Assembly: GCA_947649285.1 (NCBI GenBank)
Contig: CANSRB010000006.1
Coordinates: forward strand, 1 to 47,049
Source of the DNA: an uncultured Clostridia bacterium
Lineage (GTDB): Bacteria; Bacillota; Clostridia; Oscillospirales; Ruminococcaceae
Direction of reading: 5' to 3'
DNA length: 47,049 nucleotides
Shown here: piece by piece, positions 17,296 to 25,400 of the stretch
Position numbering within the stretch: position 1 is the stretch's first letter
How the letters are laid out: every line of letters begins with the position of its first letter
Notes under the pieces: model-generated
Databases searched by the model: none
The model's input: the letters and a program-made list of their open reading frames with translations, nothing else
What the model was told of the DNA's origin: nothing
Position numbers and translations under genes: made by a program

Positions 17296-20058
17296 TTAGT
17301 TATTAGAGGACTGTTCGATGTATTCATATAGATAGCCGATCTCGCTGATGGGGATCTGTACCCGGTAATCCTGTTCCAGTCTGGAAAACGCGCGCCGTAC
17401 GGCTTGGATGAAATCTGTATGCTGGGCCGTGAATGCCTCCAGGTTGGCGTAGGTGCTGATATAGCGGTCCGTAATCAGTCGCTCAATCAGACAGCTGATA
17501 TGGATATACAGCCCGATCATGGTTCTGTTGGAAAGGTTCAGCTCCATTTCAGAGCGGATGGATTCGATAATTTCCGAAACGTGCCCCACGATTTTCTCCG
17601 GGTTCAGGATGGTCAAATGGTTCAGCAGATTTTGCAGGGAGAAATTCCGTACCAGCTCCCAACGGAACACAGCGATCTCCTCGTCGGTTAAAAGCCCGCC
17701 CAGCAGGGATTCTGCCCAGAGGACGTTTTCGTCCTCCATCATTTTTTCCAGCGGGATAAATTCGATCCCGGGAAGCTGGGGATCTGTAGTTCCTACAATG
17801 AAAAGAACCTGGTATTTTTCAAATAAAGGGCATTGGGTTCCCATCGTGAGCAGATGGTGGTATTCATAGGGCAGGATTTGGAGCTCCAGCCGCTGGGGCA
17901 GGCTTTGCCGGAGCAGGTCGGCCATCTTTTCCGCCGTGCCGATTCCGGTTGAACAGACCGTCAGGATGGCGGGCAGCTTTTTCCGGTTTTGAATCAGGCG
18001 GGTTTCATGTCTGCCCGCAGCTTCGGCCGCTTTCCGGACAGCTTCAGCGGCGGGAAGTCCCTCCAGCAGGAGCCGGCCGGTTTCCAATGCCAGCGGAGTG
18101 GAAATATTCCCCAGCAGGACAAGGTTCAGATCCGGCAGGGATTCCAGACAGGCGGCCAGCGGGTCCAGCGAGAGCAGGTCGCAGAGAATGACGGCTTCCG
18201 TGCAGTCTTCCCGTTCCCGGAGGATTTCCGTCAGGCGGCCGTATAATACAGAGCTGTGGGTTTCGACCGGCTTGTCGATCCCGCAGAATACCGGCTGTCC
18301 CAGCAGGTGGTTGATGGTATCGGCCATGCTGCTTGCGGTGGAATACCCCTGCGCCAGGATGATCCCCCGCCACTGGGCAGGCTGAGATTTTTCCGCCATG
18401 GTGTAAAACAGTAGGAAAAGATCAAGCAGGCCGGCCCCCTCAATCCGGAGGTTCAGACTGTCCTCCAGCAGCCGTGAAAATTCCGAAGCAGCGCTGTATT
18501 CCCGGCGGAAACGGTCCCGCAGCTGGCCCAGGAATCCGGACAGGATTGGGGCGGATTTCCGCTCCACTGTCCGGAGGGCGGCTTCGGAACGCTGGAGATC
18601 CTGTACCAGCTTCGCCAGGCATACCTGGTCGTTGTTGCTGAAATGCAGGCCGTATTTTTCCGACAGGATACCGCAGAGATGGCGGATCAGGCCCAACAGG
18701 AATTTTTCCTGCCCGGAGGAAAGCGGCTGCAAAAACAGGAAATCCCGGTAATGCTCCAGCTTAGCCCGGCAGGAGGCCAGGAGTTCTTCCCAATTAAGAG
18801 CGTCGCCCTGCTTTTGATAAAGCTCCAGCAATTCCCGGTTCAGCCGGCCGCATTTGTTGCCGGATCCAGCGCCCTCGCGGATCCAATACAGATCCAGCAT
18901 GGTTTTGTCGCTGTAAGGGGTCAGGCTTTGGCGGAAAGGCTCCTCTTGGAAAAGGTCGTCCGGCAGATCCGGCAGGCGGAGTTCCAGCGGGACATTCTCC
19001 CCCTGGGTGCGGAGCAGACCATTGGCAACGGCAGCACGGATACAATTAACCAGCTGCCCGACGTTTTCCGGAAAATCGTAGGCGGACAGCGCCTGATAAA
19101 CCAGCTGGCTGATCCGGATTTCCCGCCCGATTTTTTTGGCCTCCTGTGCAAGCAGCCGGAAAACCAGTTCCTTCTTTTCCGCAGCCGGACGTTCGGATAA
19201 AGCGGGGATGACGCTGATCAGCGGGATCCGCCGCAGGAAGGTTTTCAGCAGCACACCGTCTGTCCGTTCGGTGGTGGCAAAGATCAGGCGCACCTTGGAA
19301 CGGTACCAGGTTTCGTTGTCGCCCACCATATGGTAGGTCCCTTGGTCCATAAACAGGAAAAGCTTTTCCTGGCACTCAGCTTTCAAGCAGTGAACCTCGT
19401 CTAAAAAGAGCATTCCTTCATTGGCCAGCGCTAAAAGCCCCTGCCGGTCTTGATCCGCCCCGGTATAGGCGCCTTTTTTGTAACCGAATAAATTGGTGAG
19501 CAGAAGTTCGGGGTTATTGGCGTATTCGGAGCAGTTTACGGCGACAAACCGTCCTTTTTCCGGCAGGATCCCGCTCTGTTTCCCATAGTCGAAGAGCAGC
19601 CGTGCCATCATGCTTTTACCGGTTCCGGTCGGCCCTTGCAGAAGGATCGGCAGGCCGCTCCCCGGATAGGAAAGAGCGGCTTTGCATTGCTTTACACAGG
19701 CGCTCAGACTGCCTTCCGCACCGATCAGGTTTTCAAAAGGGGAACCGGTTTTCCGTCCAGCGGCCAGCGCCTCCTGTAAAGCCTCCAGGGAGGGAAAGGC
19801 CAATTCATCCAAAGCGGCGGATTCCCGCTGCTCCAGGGCTTCCCGGGAGAAAAAATAAACAGGCCGGGAATTGACTTTGACAGCCCGGCCTTCCTCATAA
19901 AATTCGTTGAGATATTGGCTGACCAGATTCCGGCTCCAGCCGAATTCTGCGGCTAACGCACCCGCCGCCAGCGGGTCGGGCTCCTCCCAACGGAAGCCAC
20001 GGGTTGTTTTTTCAAGTGCAGCCCAAAGCAGCTGTTTACGTTCCTGTGCCGTCATCAT
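17296..20058 (-). CDS. LevR-type sigma-54 activator with PTS regulatory domains
   Basis: A 920-residue activator. Order of domains: N-terminal winged-helix DNA-binding region (about 1-75), AAA+ ATPase (about 105-340) with Walker A GPTGTGKS (142-149), the sigma-54 contact loop as GAYTGA (196-201) and Walker B MLFLDE (216-221), then a degenerate PRD, a mannose-type EIIA-like domain (from about 565), an EIIB-like segment with CSTGIGTA (Cys702) and a C-terminal PRD with His853. In LevR the EIIA-like domain has a phosphorylatable His in an HG-STAsSMA motif; here the matching residue is Gln570 (AQGYSTASSMA). It is divergent from the PTS operon and should activate it in answer to phosphorylation by PTS proteins. 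Close functional relatives are LevR, GfrR and DgaR. Confidence 0.92.
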   Translation of the reverse strand: MMTAQERKQLLWAALEKTTRGFRWEEPDPLAAGALAAEFGWSRNLVSQYLNEFYEEGRAVKVNSRPVYFFSREALEQRESAALDELAFPSLEALQEALAAGRKTGSPFENLIGAEGSLSACVKQCKAALSYPGSGLPILLQGPTGTGKSMMARLLFDYGKQSGILPEKGRFVAVNCSEYANNPELLLTNLFGYKKGAYTGADQDRQGLLALANEGMLFLDEVHCLKAECQEKLFLFMDQGTYHMVGDNETWYRSKVRLIFATTERTDGVLLKTFLRRIPLISVIPALSERPAAEKKELVFRLLAQEAKKIGREIRISQLVYQALSAYDFPENVGQLVNCIRAAVANGLLRTQGENVPLELRLPDLPDDLFQEEPFRQSLTPYSDKTMLDLYWIREGAGSGNKCGRLNRELLELYQKQGDALNWEELLASCRAKLEHYRDFLFLQPLSSGQEKFLLGLIRHLCGILSEKYGLHFSNNDQVCLAKLVQDLQRSEAALRTVERKSAPILSGFLGQLRDRFRREYSAASEFSRLLEDSLNLRIEGAGLLDLFLLFYTMAEKSQPAQWRGIILAQGYSTASSMADTINHLLGQPVFCGIDKPVETHSSVLYGRLTEILREREDCTEAVILCDLLSLDPLAACLESLPDLNLVLLGNISTPLALETGRLLLEGLPAAEAVRKAAEAAGRHETRLIQNRKKLPAILTVCSTGIGTAEKMADLLRQSLPQRLELQILPYEYHHLLTMGTQCPLFEKYQVLFIVGTTDPQLPGIEFIPLEKMMEDENVLWAESLLGGLLTDEEIAVFRWELVRNFSLQNLLNHLTILNPEKIVGHVSEIIESIRSEMELNLSNRTMIGLYIHISCLIERLITDRYISTYANLEAFTAQHTDFIQAVRRAFSRLEQDYRVQIPISEIGYLYEYIEQSSNN

Positions 20059-20185
20059 GCTTCCTCTGCCGCCTGGAAGACGGTTCCTTCCTGGATTTCT
20101 TCCGGGATTGCCGGTTTGTTTTCAGCATACGTCTTTCTTTGGGATCTGTCAAGCTTTTCTTTCAGACAGGGAGGATTTTCAAAGC

Positions 20186-20214
20186 AGTGTCGCAAAAGAA
20201 TAAAATAGTGTCGC
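20186..20214. promoter_or_regulatory. Candidate upstream activator site, AGTGTCGC direct repeat
   Basis: AGTGTCGC occurs at 20186-20193 and again at 20207-20214, exactly 21 bases (two helical turns) apart. It lies about 110 bases before the -24/-12 promoter and downstream of nothing else, in the divergent region. This is where a LevR-type activator would bind. Binding is inferred from position and spacing only. Confidence 0.45.
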
Positions 20215-20323
20215 GGATTTTGAAGGGAGGGCTTGTTTTGACAAGGGGGGTTAATTAGAAAGGAAAGAATCTTAACAAATGAAAGCCGGAAAAATCGCCA
20301 TTTTTATTTTAGGATCAAAAAAG

Positions 20324-20340
20324 TTGGCATGGTTTTTGCT
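20324..20340 (+). promoter_or_regulatory. Sigma-54 (-24/-12) promoter of the PTS operon
   Basis: TTGGCATGGTTTTTGCT matches the TGGCAC-N5-TTGCW consensus with one change, and the invariant GG (20326-20327) and GC (20338-20339) are 10 bases apart as required. Transcription should start near 20351. With rpoN and a sigma-54 activator encoded just across the divergent region, the assignment is well supported. Confidence 0.88.
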
Positions 20341-20368
20341 TTTATTATTCAGTAAAGAGATCATATTA

Positions 20369-20404
20369 AACACCGGCAGTCCGCACGCTGTATATGCCGG
20401 TGTT
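20369..20404 (+). promoter_or_regulatory. Hairpin in the PTS operon leader
   Basis: AACACCGGCA and TGCCGGTGTT form a perfect 10-bp stem around a 16-base loop. It lies between the predicted start of transcription and the first ribosome binding site. No T-run follows, so it is not an obvious terminator; it may stabilise the mRNA or be a binding site. Confidence 0.5.
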
Positions 20405-20427
20405 TGGATGGAAAGGATGGACGAATA

Positions 20428-20868
20428 ATGCGGAAACTGATTTTAGCTTCCCACGGAAGCCTGGCGGAGGGGATGGCCAGTGCGGTCCGGATGATTTTGG
20501 GGGATGCGGCGGAACTCTCCTGTTTCAGCTTGGACCATTATGCTTCTCCCCAGGAAATCGGGGAGGCTGTCCGGGGCCTGGTGGAAGCAGAACCGGAAAC
20601 CCGTTTTTTGCTGTTAAGCGATATTAAAGGCGGGAGTGTGCATAACCAGCTCTTTCCTCTTTGCAAGCGGCCGAACGTGCAGCTGGTCAGCGGGATGAAC
20701 CTCAGCCTGACGCTGGAGCTGGCGCTGCTGGGGGAAGACGGGCCGGCGGAGGAAAGCATCCGGGAGGCGATGCAGATCGGATGCGGCAATATGGATTATT
20801 TTGATAAAAATATCCTGGGCCGGGAATTAAACGGCTTGGGAGAAGACAAGGAGGAATCTTTATGGTAA
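20428..20868 (+). CDS. PTS mannose-family EIIA component
   Basis: A 146-residue cytoplasmic phosphocarrier that takes phosphate from HPr and passes it to EIIB. The N terminus ILASHGSLAEGM has the phosphorylated His9, and SDIKGGSVHNQ and the VQLVSGMNLSLTLELAL segment are typical of the family. The ATG at 20428 follows GGAAAGGATGG; an in-frame TTG eight codons upstream is less likely. It is the first gene behind the sigma-54 promoter and overlaps the EIIB gene by seven bases. Confidence 0.93.
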   Translation: MRKLILASHGSLAEGMASAVRMILGDAAELSCFSLDHYASPQEIGEAVRGLVEAEPETRFLLLSDIKGGSVHNQLFPLCKRPNVQLVSGMNLSLTLELALLGEDGPAEESIREAMQIGCGNMDYFDKNILGRELNGLGEDKEESLW

Positions 20869-21332
20869 AACTGCTGCGGGTAGACGAACGTTTATTGCAT
20901 GGGCAGGTGGCGGTATCCTGGTTTTCAACAGTGGGAGCCAGCTCCATCCTGATTGCGAACGATGCGGTCATGAATGATGAAATGGCGAAAGTAGCGGTCA
21001 AGCTGGCCAAGCCGGCCGGCGCGAAACTGGCTATCCGGGACATTGAGGGGGCGGCTGATCTTGTAAATGATCCGCGCGCCAAGGGCGTTTCCATTTTTAT
21101 CGTAGTGCGGACAATTGAGGACGCCCTCCGGCTGGTGGAGCTGACCGGGGACGAGATTAAGCATGTCAATATCGGCGGGATCAAAAAAACAGAGGACAGC
21201 CGGATGATCAGCAACTCTATTTATCTGAATGATGCGGACCTGGAACGGCTGAAAAAGCTGGATTCCCTGGTGGAAGAGCTGGAGTTCCGCCTGGTGGCGG
21301 CGGATCCGAAGAAAACGCTGCGGGATCTTTGA
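20862..21332 (+). CDS. PTS mannose/sorbose-family EIIB component
   Basis: A 156-residue protein that phosphorylates the incoming sugar at the membrane. It has the family signature RVDERLLHGQV with the phosphorylated His13 near the N terminus, and the KHVNIGGI segment. AAGGAGG lies before the ATG, inside the end of the EIIA gene, so the two are translationally coupled. EIIA and EIIB are separate proteins here, unlike E. coli ManX. Confidence 0.94.
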   Translation: MVKLLRVDERLLHGQVAVSWFSTVGASSILIANDAVMNDEMAKVAVKLAKPAGAKLAIRDIEGAADLVNDPRAKGVSIFIVVRTIEDALRLVELTGDEIKHVNIGGIKKTEDSRMISNSIYLNDADLERLKKLDSLVEELEFRLVAADPKKTLRDL

Positions 21333-21353
21333 TCCCGGAAAGGAGGGTGCAGA

Positions 21354-22145
21354 ATGTCGTTGTTACAGGCAGTTCTGCTGACCGTAGTGGTGTTGGTATT
21401 AGGCTGGGCAGAAATGTGGTTTGCCTTTCCCATGATTTGTTCGCCCCTGGTGCTGGGGCCGGTAGTCGGCCTGATTTTAGGGGATCCGGTGACCGGGGTT
21501 CTTTGCGGGGCGGCCTGTCAGATTTTTTTCCTGGCTTCGGTAGGGCTGGGCGGGACCACGCCGCCGGATGGAAATACCGGCACCGTCCTGGGGACCGCCT
21601 TTGCTATTGTAATGGGGCAGGGTCCGGAGGTCGCGGTCGTGATCGGGACCCTGGCTTCGTATATCGGGCAGTTCTTCTTTTATCTGTCCACCCAGCTGAA
21701 AAGTGGGGACAACCGGAAAATTGAACGCTATATCCGCGAAGGAAACGACAAGGCTTTGATACGGCTTCACTGGCGGTCAGCATTGCTTCCGATGCTTCCG
21801 GGCGCAGCCGCCAATTTTATCCTGTTTTATTTTGGGACGATGTTCATCGGCGGATGGGGCGCCTATATCCCGGATTGGGTAATTACCGGAATCCACGTAG
21901 CGATTGGGATTGTCGGTGCGCTCAGCATCGCGCAGTTCCTGCGGATGATCTGGTCAAAAGAGCTGGCGGTTTATTTCTTTTTGGGCTTCCTGCTCAGCGC
22001 CTTCCTCCACATTGCCCCGATTGGGGTGCTGGCGCTGGGTTTGGTGCTGGTCTACTTCCTGTATCAGCGGGAGCAGCGGGATAAAGCGCAGGCAGCCTTA
22101 GAGCCAAGTTCCGCGGCCGGAGAGGAGGATCTGTTCAATGATTAA
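21354..22145 (+). CDS. PTS mannose/sorbose-family EIIC permease
   Basis: A 263-residue integral membrane protein that forms part of the sugar channel together with EIID. Several hydrophobic segments run through it and the CQIFFLASVGLGGTTPPDGNTGTVLGTAFAI region carries the conserved EIIC sorbose-type loop. AAAGGAGGGTG lies before the ATG. It overlaps the EIID gene by eight bases. Confidence 0.93.
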   Translation: MSLLQAVLLTVVVLVLGWAEMWFAFPMICSPLVLGPVVGLILGDPVTGVLCGAACQIFFLASVGLGGTTPPDGNTGTVLGTAFAIVMGQGPEVAVVIGTLASYIGQFFFYLSTQLKSGDNRKIERYIREGNDKALIRLHWRSALLPMLPGAAANFILFYFGTMFIGGWGAYIPDWVITGIHVAIGIVGALSIAQFLRMIWSKELAVYFFLGFLLSAFLHIAPIGVLALGLVLVYFLYQREQRDKAQAALEPSSAAGEEDLFND

Positions 22146-22956
22146 ATCGAATCTAAACAAAGAGGAAAAAAAGCTGGTGCGTCAGAGCTCCCGTCGAACC
22201 CTCTCCATGAGCGCCAGCTTTAATTTTGAAAAGATGCAGGCCCTGGGATTCCTTTACGCCATACTTCCGTATATCAACCACTATCACAAATCCAAGGAAA
22301 AGCGGATTGAAGCGTACCGGCGGGAGTGGACGCTTTTCAATACCACGCCGACCTGCGGGCCGTATATTACCGGTACGGCGGGTTCGCTGGAAAAACGGGC
22401 GGCAGAGGATCCGGATTTTGACCCCAGTGTGATTGAAACGACCAAGGCCAGCCTGATGGGGCCGATGGCCAGCTTCGGGGATCATCTGTTTTGGGGGACG
22501 CTGCGTCTGGTTTCGTTGACCGTCGGGATCATCCTGGCGCTTCAGGGCAGTATCCTCGGGGCGCTGATGCATATCCTGATTTTCAATATCCCGGCGACGC
22601 TGGTGCGGTATTACGGCGGGATTGTGGGCTTCAGTGAAGGGACGGCCTTTATGGGCCGGGCGGCGGAAAGCGGTGTGATCGACTTTGTCAAAAAGGCGGC
22701 GACCATCCTGGCGCTGCTGATGGCAGGGGTATTGGCTTCCCGGATCGTCCGTCTGGAGGTTCCGTATTCGTTCTCTTTCTTTGGGGAAACCACCACGCTG
22801 CAGGGGCTGCTGAACCAGATATTCCCGGGTCTGCTGCCGCTGCTGATGGTACTTGGGGCGTTTGCCCTGGTCAAAAAAGGGGTTCAGACCCATTGGGTGC
22901 TGCTGGCAATCCTGGCAGTTTCTCTAGTGGGTGCTTACTTCGGATTCCTGGCCTGA
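22138..22956 (+). CDS. PTS mannose-family EIID permease
   Basis: A 272-residue partner of EIIC. The N-terminal half is cytoplasmic with the usual FNFEKMQALGFLYAILP start, the signature SLMGPMASFGDHLFWGTLR is present (about 101-119), and hydrophobic segments follow to the C terminus. A strong GAGGAGG site lies within the end of the EIIC gene. The four EII genes together make a full transporter; the sugar is not readable from sequence. Confidence 0.93.
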   Translation: MIKSNLNKEEKKLVRQSSRRTLSMSASFNFEKMQALGFLYAILPYINHYHKSKEKRIEAYRREWTLFNTTPTCGPYITGTAGSLEKRAAEDPDFDPSVIETTKASLMGPMASFGDHLFWGTLRLVSLTVGIILALQGSILGALMHILIFNIPATLVRYYGGIVGFSEGTAFMGRAAESGVIDFVKKAATILALLMAGVLASRIVRLEVPYSFSFFGETTTLQGLLNQIFPGLLPLLMVLGAFALVKKGVQTHWVLLAILAVSLVGAYFGFLA

Positions 22957-23011
22957 GTTTTTCATTCGTCATTCATTTTAATTGGTTATAAAGAAAAAAG
23001 GAGAAAATCAA

Positions 23012-24106
23012 ATGGTTACTTTATTGGAAGTCATTCAGCGCACCCCTTCGATTGTACGGTCGATTCTGGACACCCGCAAGGAAAAAACCAAAGACCTCAT
23101 GAACTATCTGGGGGAAAAAGTACGGGAAATTGACGAATTTGTTTTTATTGGTTCAGGTACCTCCGGAACCTGTGCGATGTCCTCCCGCGGGGCAGTCGAG
23201 CGGATTTCCGGGCTGCGTTCCACCGTATCCTTCCCGAATGAATTTTACACGGACCGCGCGGTGCGGAATAAAAACGCGCTGTACATCTTCACCTCCCAGT
23301 CGGGCAATTCGATCCTGACCCGGGAATGTATGCGGAAGATGACGGCGGAAGGGTATCTGACAGTAGGGATTACCGAAGGCCCAACCACGGATATTGCCAA
23401 AGAAGCGGGCGTCCATGTAGATATGGGCTGCGGCTTTGAGGAATACGGGTTCCGGACAATTGGCTACTGTGCTTCTATCCTGACCCATATTGTGATCGCG
23501 ATGGAGATCGCTTTGGCGGCTGGCCGGCTTTCTCAGGAGGACTACGACCGGTATCTGGCCGACGCTTACCGGGTTCCGGAGAGCCATCAGGCAGTCAGCA
23601 GCAAGACCCTGGCTTGGTTTGAAAAAAATAAAGAGCGTTTGATGGATTCCACCAGCTATTTCTTCTATGGCGCAGGCCCGCTGTGGGGTGTTGCCCTGGA
23701 AGGCGCGCTGAAAATGCTCGAGATTACCGGCCGGGTTGCGGTTGGGTATGAGCTGGAAGAGGGGCTGCACGGCCCGACGATGGCGTTTAACGACAAGACC
23801 TGCGTCATTTCTCTGAACGGCGGGGATACCGGAAGTGAAAAAGCGGTCGGCCTGGGGAAAATGTGCAAAAATACGACCGGCAAGGGCTTCCTCATGGGCG
23901 CGGAAGGCGTGGACGAAACCGACTTGGTCTTCGATATCGCCGGCGGGGAGTTCCGCGCGTTGGAGTTTGCTCCGGCTGTGGAAATCCTGGCCTATGAAAT
24001 CGCCATCAATTCCGGGATTGATTTAATGAAGCCGTTTACCCCGCCGAAAGAATCCTATTTTGAAACCCATGATTTCAGTAACGATCCGTCTAAGGCGGGA
24101 GAATAA
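23012..24106 (+). CDS. SIS-domain sugar-phosphate deglycase/isomerase (FrlB/GfrF-like)
   Basis: A 364-residue protein with two SIS domains and no glutaminase domain, related to the C-terminal half of GlmS. The first domain has FIGSGTSGTCAMSS and SQSGNS, the second FFYGAGPLWGVALEGALKMLEI and the ELEEGLHGP segment seen in fructosamine-6-phosphate deglycases. The ATG at 23012 follows AAAGGAGAAA. In gfr operons such enzymes split glucoselysine- or fructoselysine-6-phosphate into glucose-6-phosphate and the amine. Deglycation of an imported Amadori compound is the best guess; amino-sugar isomerisation is the alternative. A family B element overlaps its stop codon. Confidence 0.82.
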   Translation: MVTLLEVIQRTPSIVRSILDTRKEKTKDLMNYLGEKVREIDEFVFIGSGTSGTCAMSSRGAVERISGLRSTVSFPNEFYTDRAVRNKNALYIFTSQSGNSILTRECMRKMTAEGYLTVGITEGPTTDIAKEAGVHVDMGCGFEEYGFRTIGYCASILTHIVIAMEIALAAGRLSQEDYDRYLADAYRVPESHQAVSSKTLAWFEKNKERLMDSTSYFFYGAGPLWGVALEGALKMLEITGRVAVGYELEEGLHGPTMAFNDKTCVISLNGGDTGSEKAVGLGKMCKNTTGKGFLMGAEGVDETDLVFDIAGGEFRALEFAPAVEILAYEIAINSGIDLMKPFTPPKESYFETHDFSNDPSKAGE

Positions 24107-24251
24107 TACGATTTCGTGATAAAAAGATACAAATCTTTTTATCACGGCGGCGCACCAAGAAAAGTATTGACAACATTCTTGGCGGCTGCGCCGCCGGATC
24201 GTATTTTGCGGCCCAATAAAACGACGCATCATTTTATTGAGAATTAGTATA
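24105..24251. repeat. Family B cloverleaf-like element, long copy 1
   Basis: The element starts AATACGATTTC and ends near GAATTAGTATA, imperfect terminal inverted repeats, with inner hairpins (GATAAAAAGAT/ATCTTTTTATC; GGCGGC/GCCGCC; AATAAAACGA/ATTTTATT). The SIS gene's TAA stop (24104-24106) overlaps its first two bases. It separates the SIS and HPr genes within the PTS operon. Related: 43761-43903 (same orientation), 27124-27230 and 45041-45143 (shorter, inverted). Confidence 0.85.
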
Positions 24252-24276
24252 AAAATAAAAGCAGGGGACTTTTGGG

Positions 24277-24534
24277 ATGAGAGAATTTACGTATACGGTC
24301 AAAGATGAATTGGGGCTTCACGCCCGGCCAGCGGGGATGCTGGTTAAGCGGGCGGCGTCTTATCAAAGCAATATCCAGATTTGGAAAGGGGAAGCGTCCG
24401 CACAGGCCAAACGGCTTTTTGGAGTGATGGGACTGAATGTCAAGCAGGGGGATGCGATCCGGTTTACCCTGGAAGGGGCTGACGAGGAAGCGGCCTGCAC
24501 TGAACTGGAGGCATTCTGTCAGGAAAATTTTTAA
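24277..24534 (+). CDS. HPr-like phosphocarrier lacking regulatory Ser46
   Basis: An 85-residue HPr homologue. GLHARPAG places the phosphorylated His at position 15, as in HPr, so it should accept phosphate from Enzyme I and pass it to EIIA. At position 46 Firmicutes HPr has the Ser that HPr kinase phosphorylates for catabolite repression; here the residue is Arg (AKRLFGVMGL in place of the usual AKSIMGVMSL). That should make it blind to HPr kinase. AGGGG lies nine bases before the ATG. Encoded in the PTS operon, it is probably a dedicated carrier for this transporter or its regulator. Confidence 0.88.
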   Translation: MREFTYTVKDELGLHARPAGMLVKRAASYQSNIQIWKGEASAQAKRLFGVMGLNVKQGDAIRFTLEGADEEAACTELEAFCQENF

Positions 24535-24546
24535 CGGAGGAACAGG

Positions 24547-25353
24547 ATGATACGGCTGATCGCAACGGACATGGATAATACCCTGGTTTATCCGGATAAA
24601 CAGCTTCCGCTTGGGATATTCCCGTTAATCCGGCGGCTGGCCCGGCATGGGATCGTCTTTGCCCCCGCCAGCGCGCGGCATTACAACAACCTGTTCCGGA
24701 TGTTCGAGCCGGCCGGGGAACCGATGGCGTATATCTGTGACAACGGGGCCTATGGGGAGTATCAAGGCAAGGCGTTTGTCCGGGAAGCCCTGGGACCGGA
24801 GCAGGTTGACCGGATTGTCCGGGTTTGTGAATCCATCCCGGGGGTTTCCCTTTCGCTTTGCGCCCGGAACGCGATGTATTACCGGGTCCCGCCGCCCTTC
24901 TTCACCAAGGAGGACGAAAAGCCGGACGGGCTCTTCCGGATGCTGCGCCTGGAGGATCTCCGGCAGGCACCTGAACCGGTTTACCGAGCGGCGCTGTATG
25001 ATCCGGCGAACCCGCTTTGCCACTCCCTTCCGATTCTGCGGGAGACGTTTGGGGAGGAACTCAGCGTCACCGCTACGGACGATGTTTCGGTTGATTTGAT
25101 GAAACCGGGTGTGAATAAAGGGACCGGGCTGGAAGCGCTTCAGCAGCTTTTAGGGATTACGCCGGCCGAAACCATGGCGTTTGGGGATTATTACAATGAT
25201 TTGGAAATGCTGGGTCGTGCGGAATACAGCTTTGCTGTTGCCAATGCGATCGACGGGGTGAAAGCCTGCTGCCGTTATACGACCGAAAGCAATGCGGAAG
25301 AAGGCGTACTTCGCGCTATTGAGCGTTACCTGGACGAACAGGGCCTCGAGTAG
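24547..25353 (+). CDS. Cof-type HAD-superfamily phosphatase
   Basis: A 268-residue cytoplasmic hydrolase of the HAD IIB (Cof) group, which dephosphorylates sugar phosphates and other small phosphoesters. Motif I is DMDNTL with the nucleophile Asp8 and Asp10; motif II is the ASARHYNN region; motif IV is FGDYYNDLEML near 215. The Gly of the usual DxDGT is Asn here. ACGGAGGAAC lies before the ATG, twelve bases after the HPr gene stop. It may recycle sugar phosphate made by this operon; substrate is unknown. Confidence 0.88.
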   Translation: MIRLIATDMDNTLVYPDKQLPLGIFPLIRRLARHGIVFAPASARHYNNLFRMFEPAGEPMAYICDNGAYGEYQGKAFVREALGPEQVDRIVRVCESIPGVSLSLCARNAMYYRVPPPFFTKEDEKPDGLFRMLRLEDLRQAPEPVYRAALYDPANPLCHSLPILRETFGEELSVTATDDVSVDLMKPGVNKGTGLEALQQLLGITPAETMAFGDYYNDLEMLGRAEYSFAVANAIDGVKACCRYTTESNAEEGVLRAIERYLDEQGLE

Positions 25354-25362
25354 GCCAGGCAT

Positions 25363-25400
25363 AGAGGGAAGAAAGGGGCATATTTGAGAATGAAAACAGA
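25363..25400 (+). repeat. Left copy of a degenerate direct repeat flanking the flavoprotein gene
   Basis: AGAGGGAAGA followed eight bases later by TATTTGAGAAT and an A-rich tail covers the start region of the flavoprotein gene. A closely similar stretch (26991-27027) covers that gene's stop codon. The two copies are about 80 percent alike over 37 bases by eye. Confidence 0.6.
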
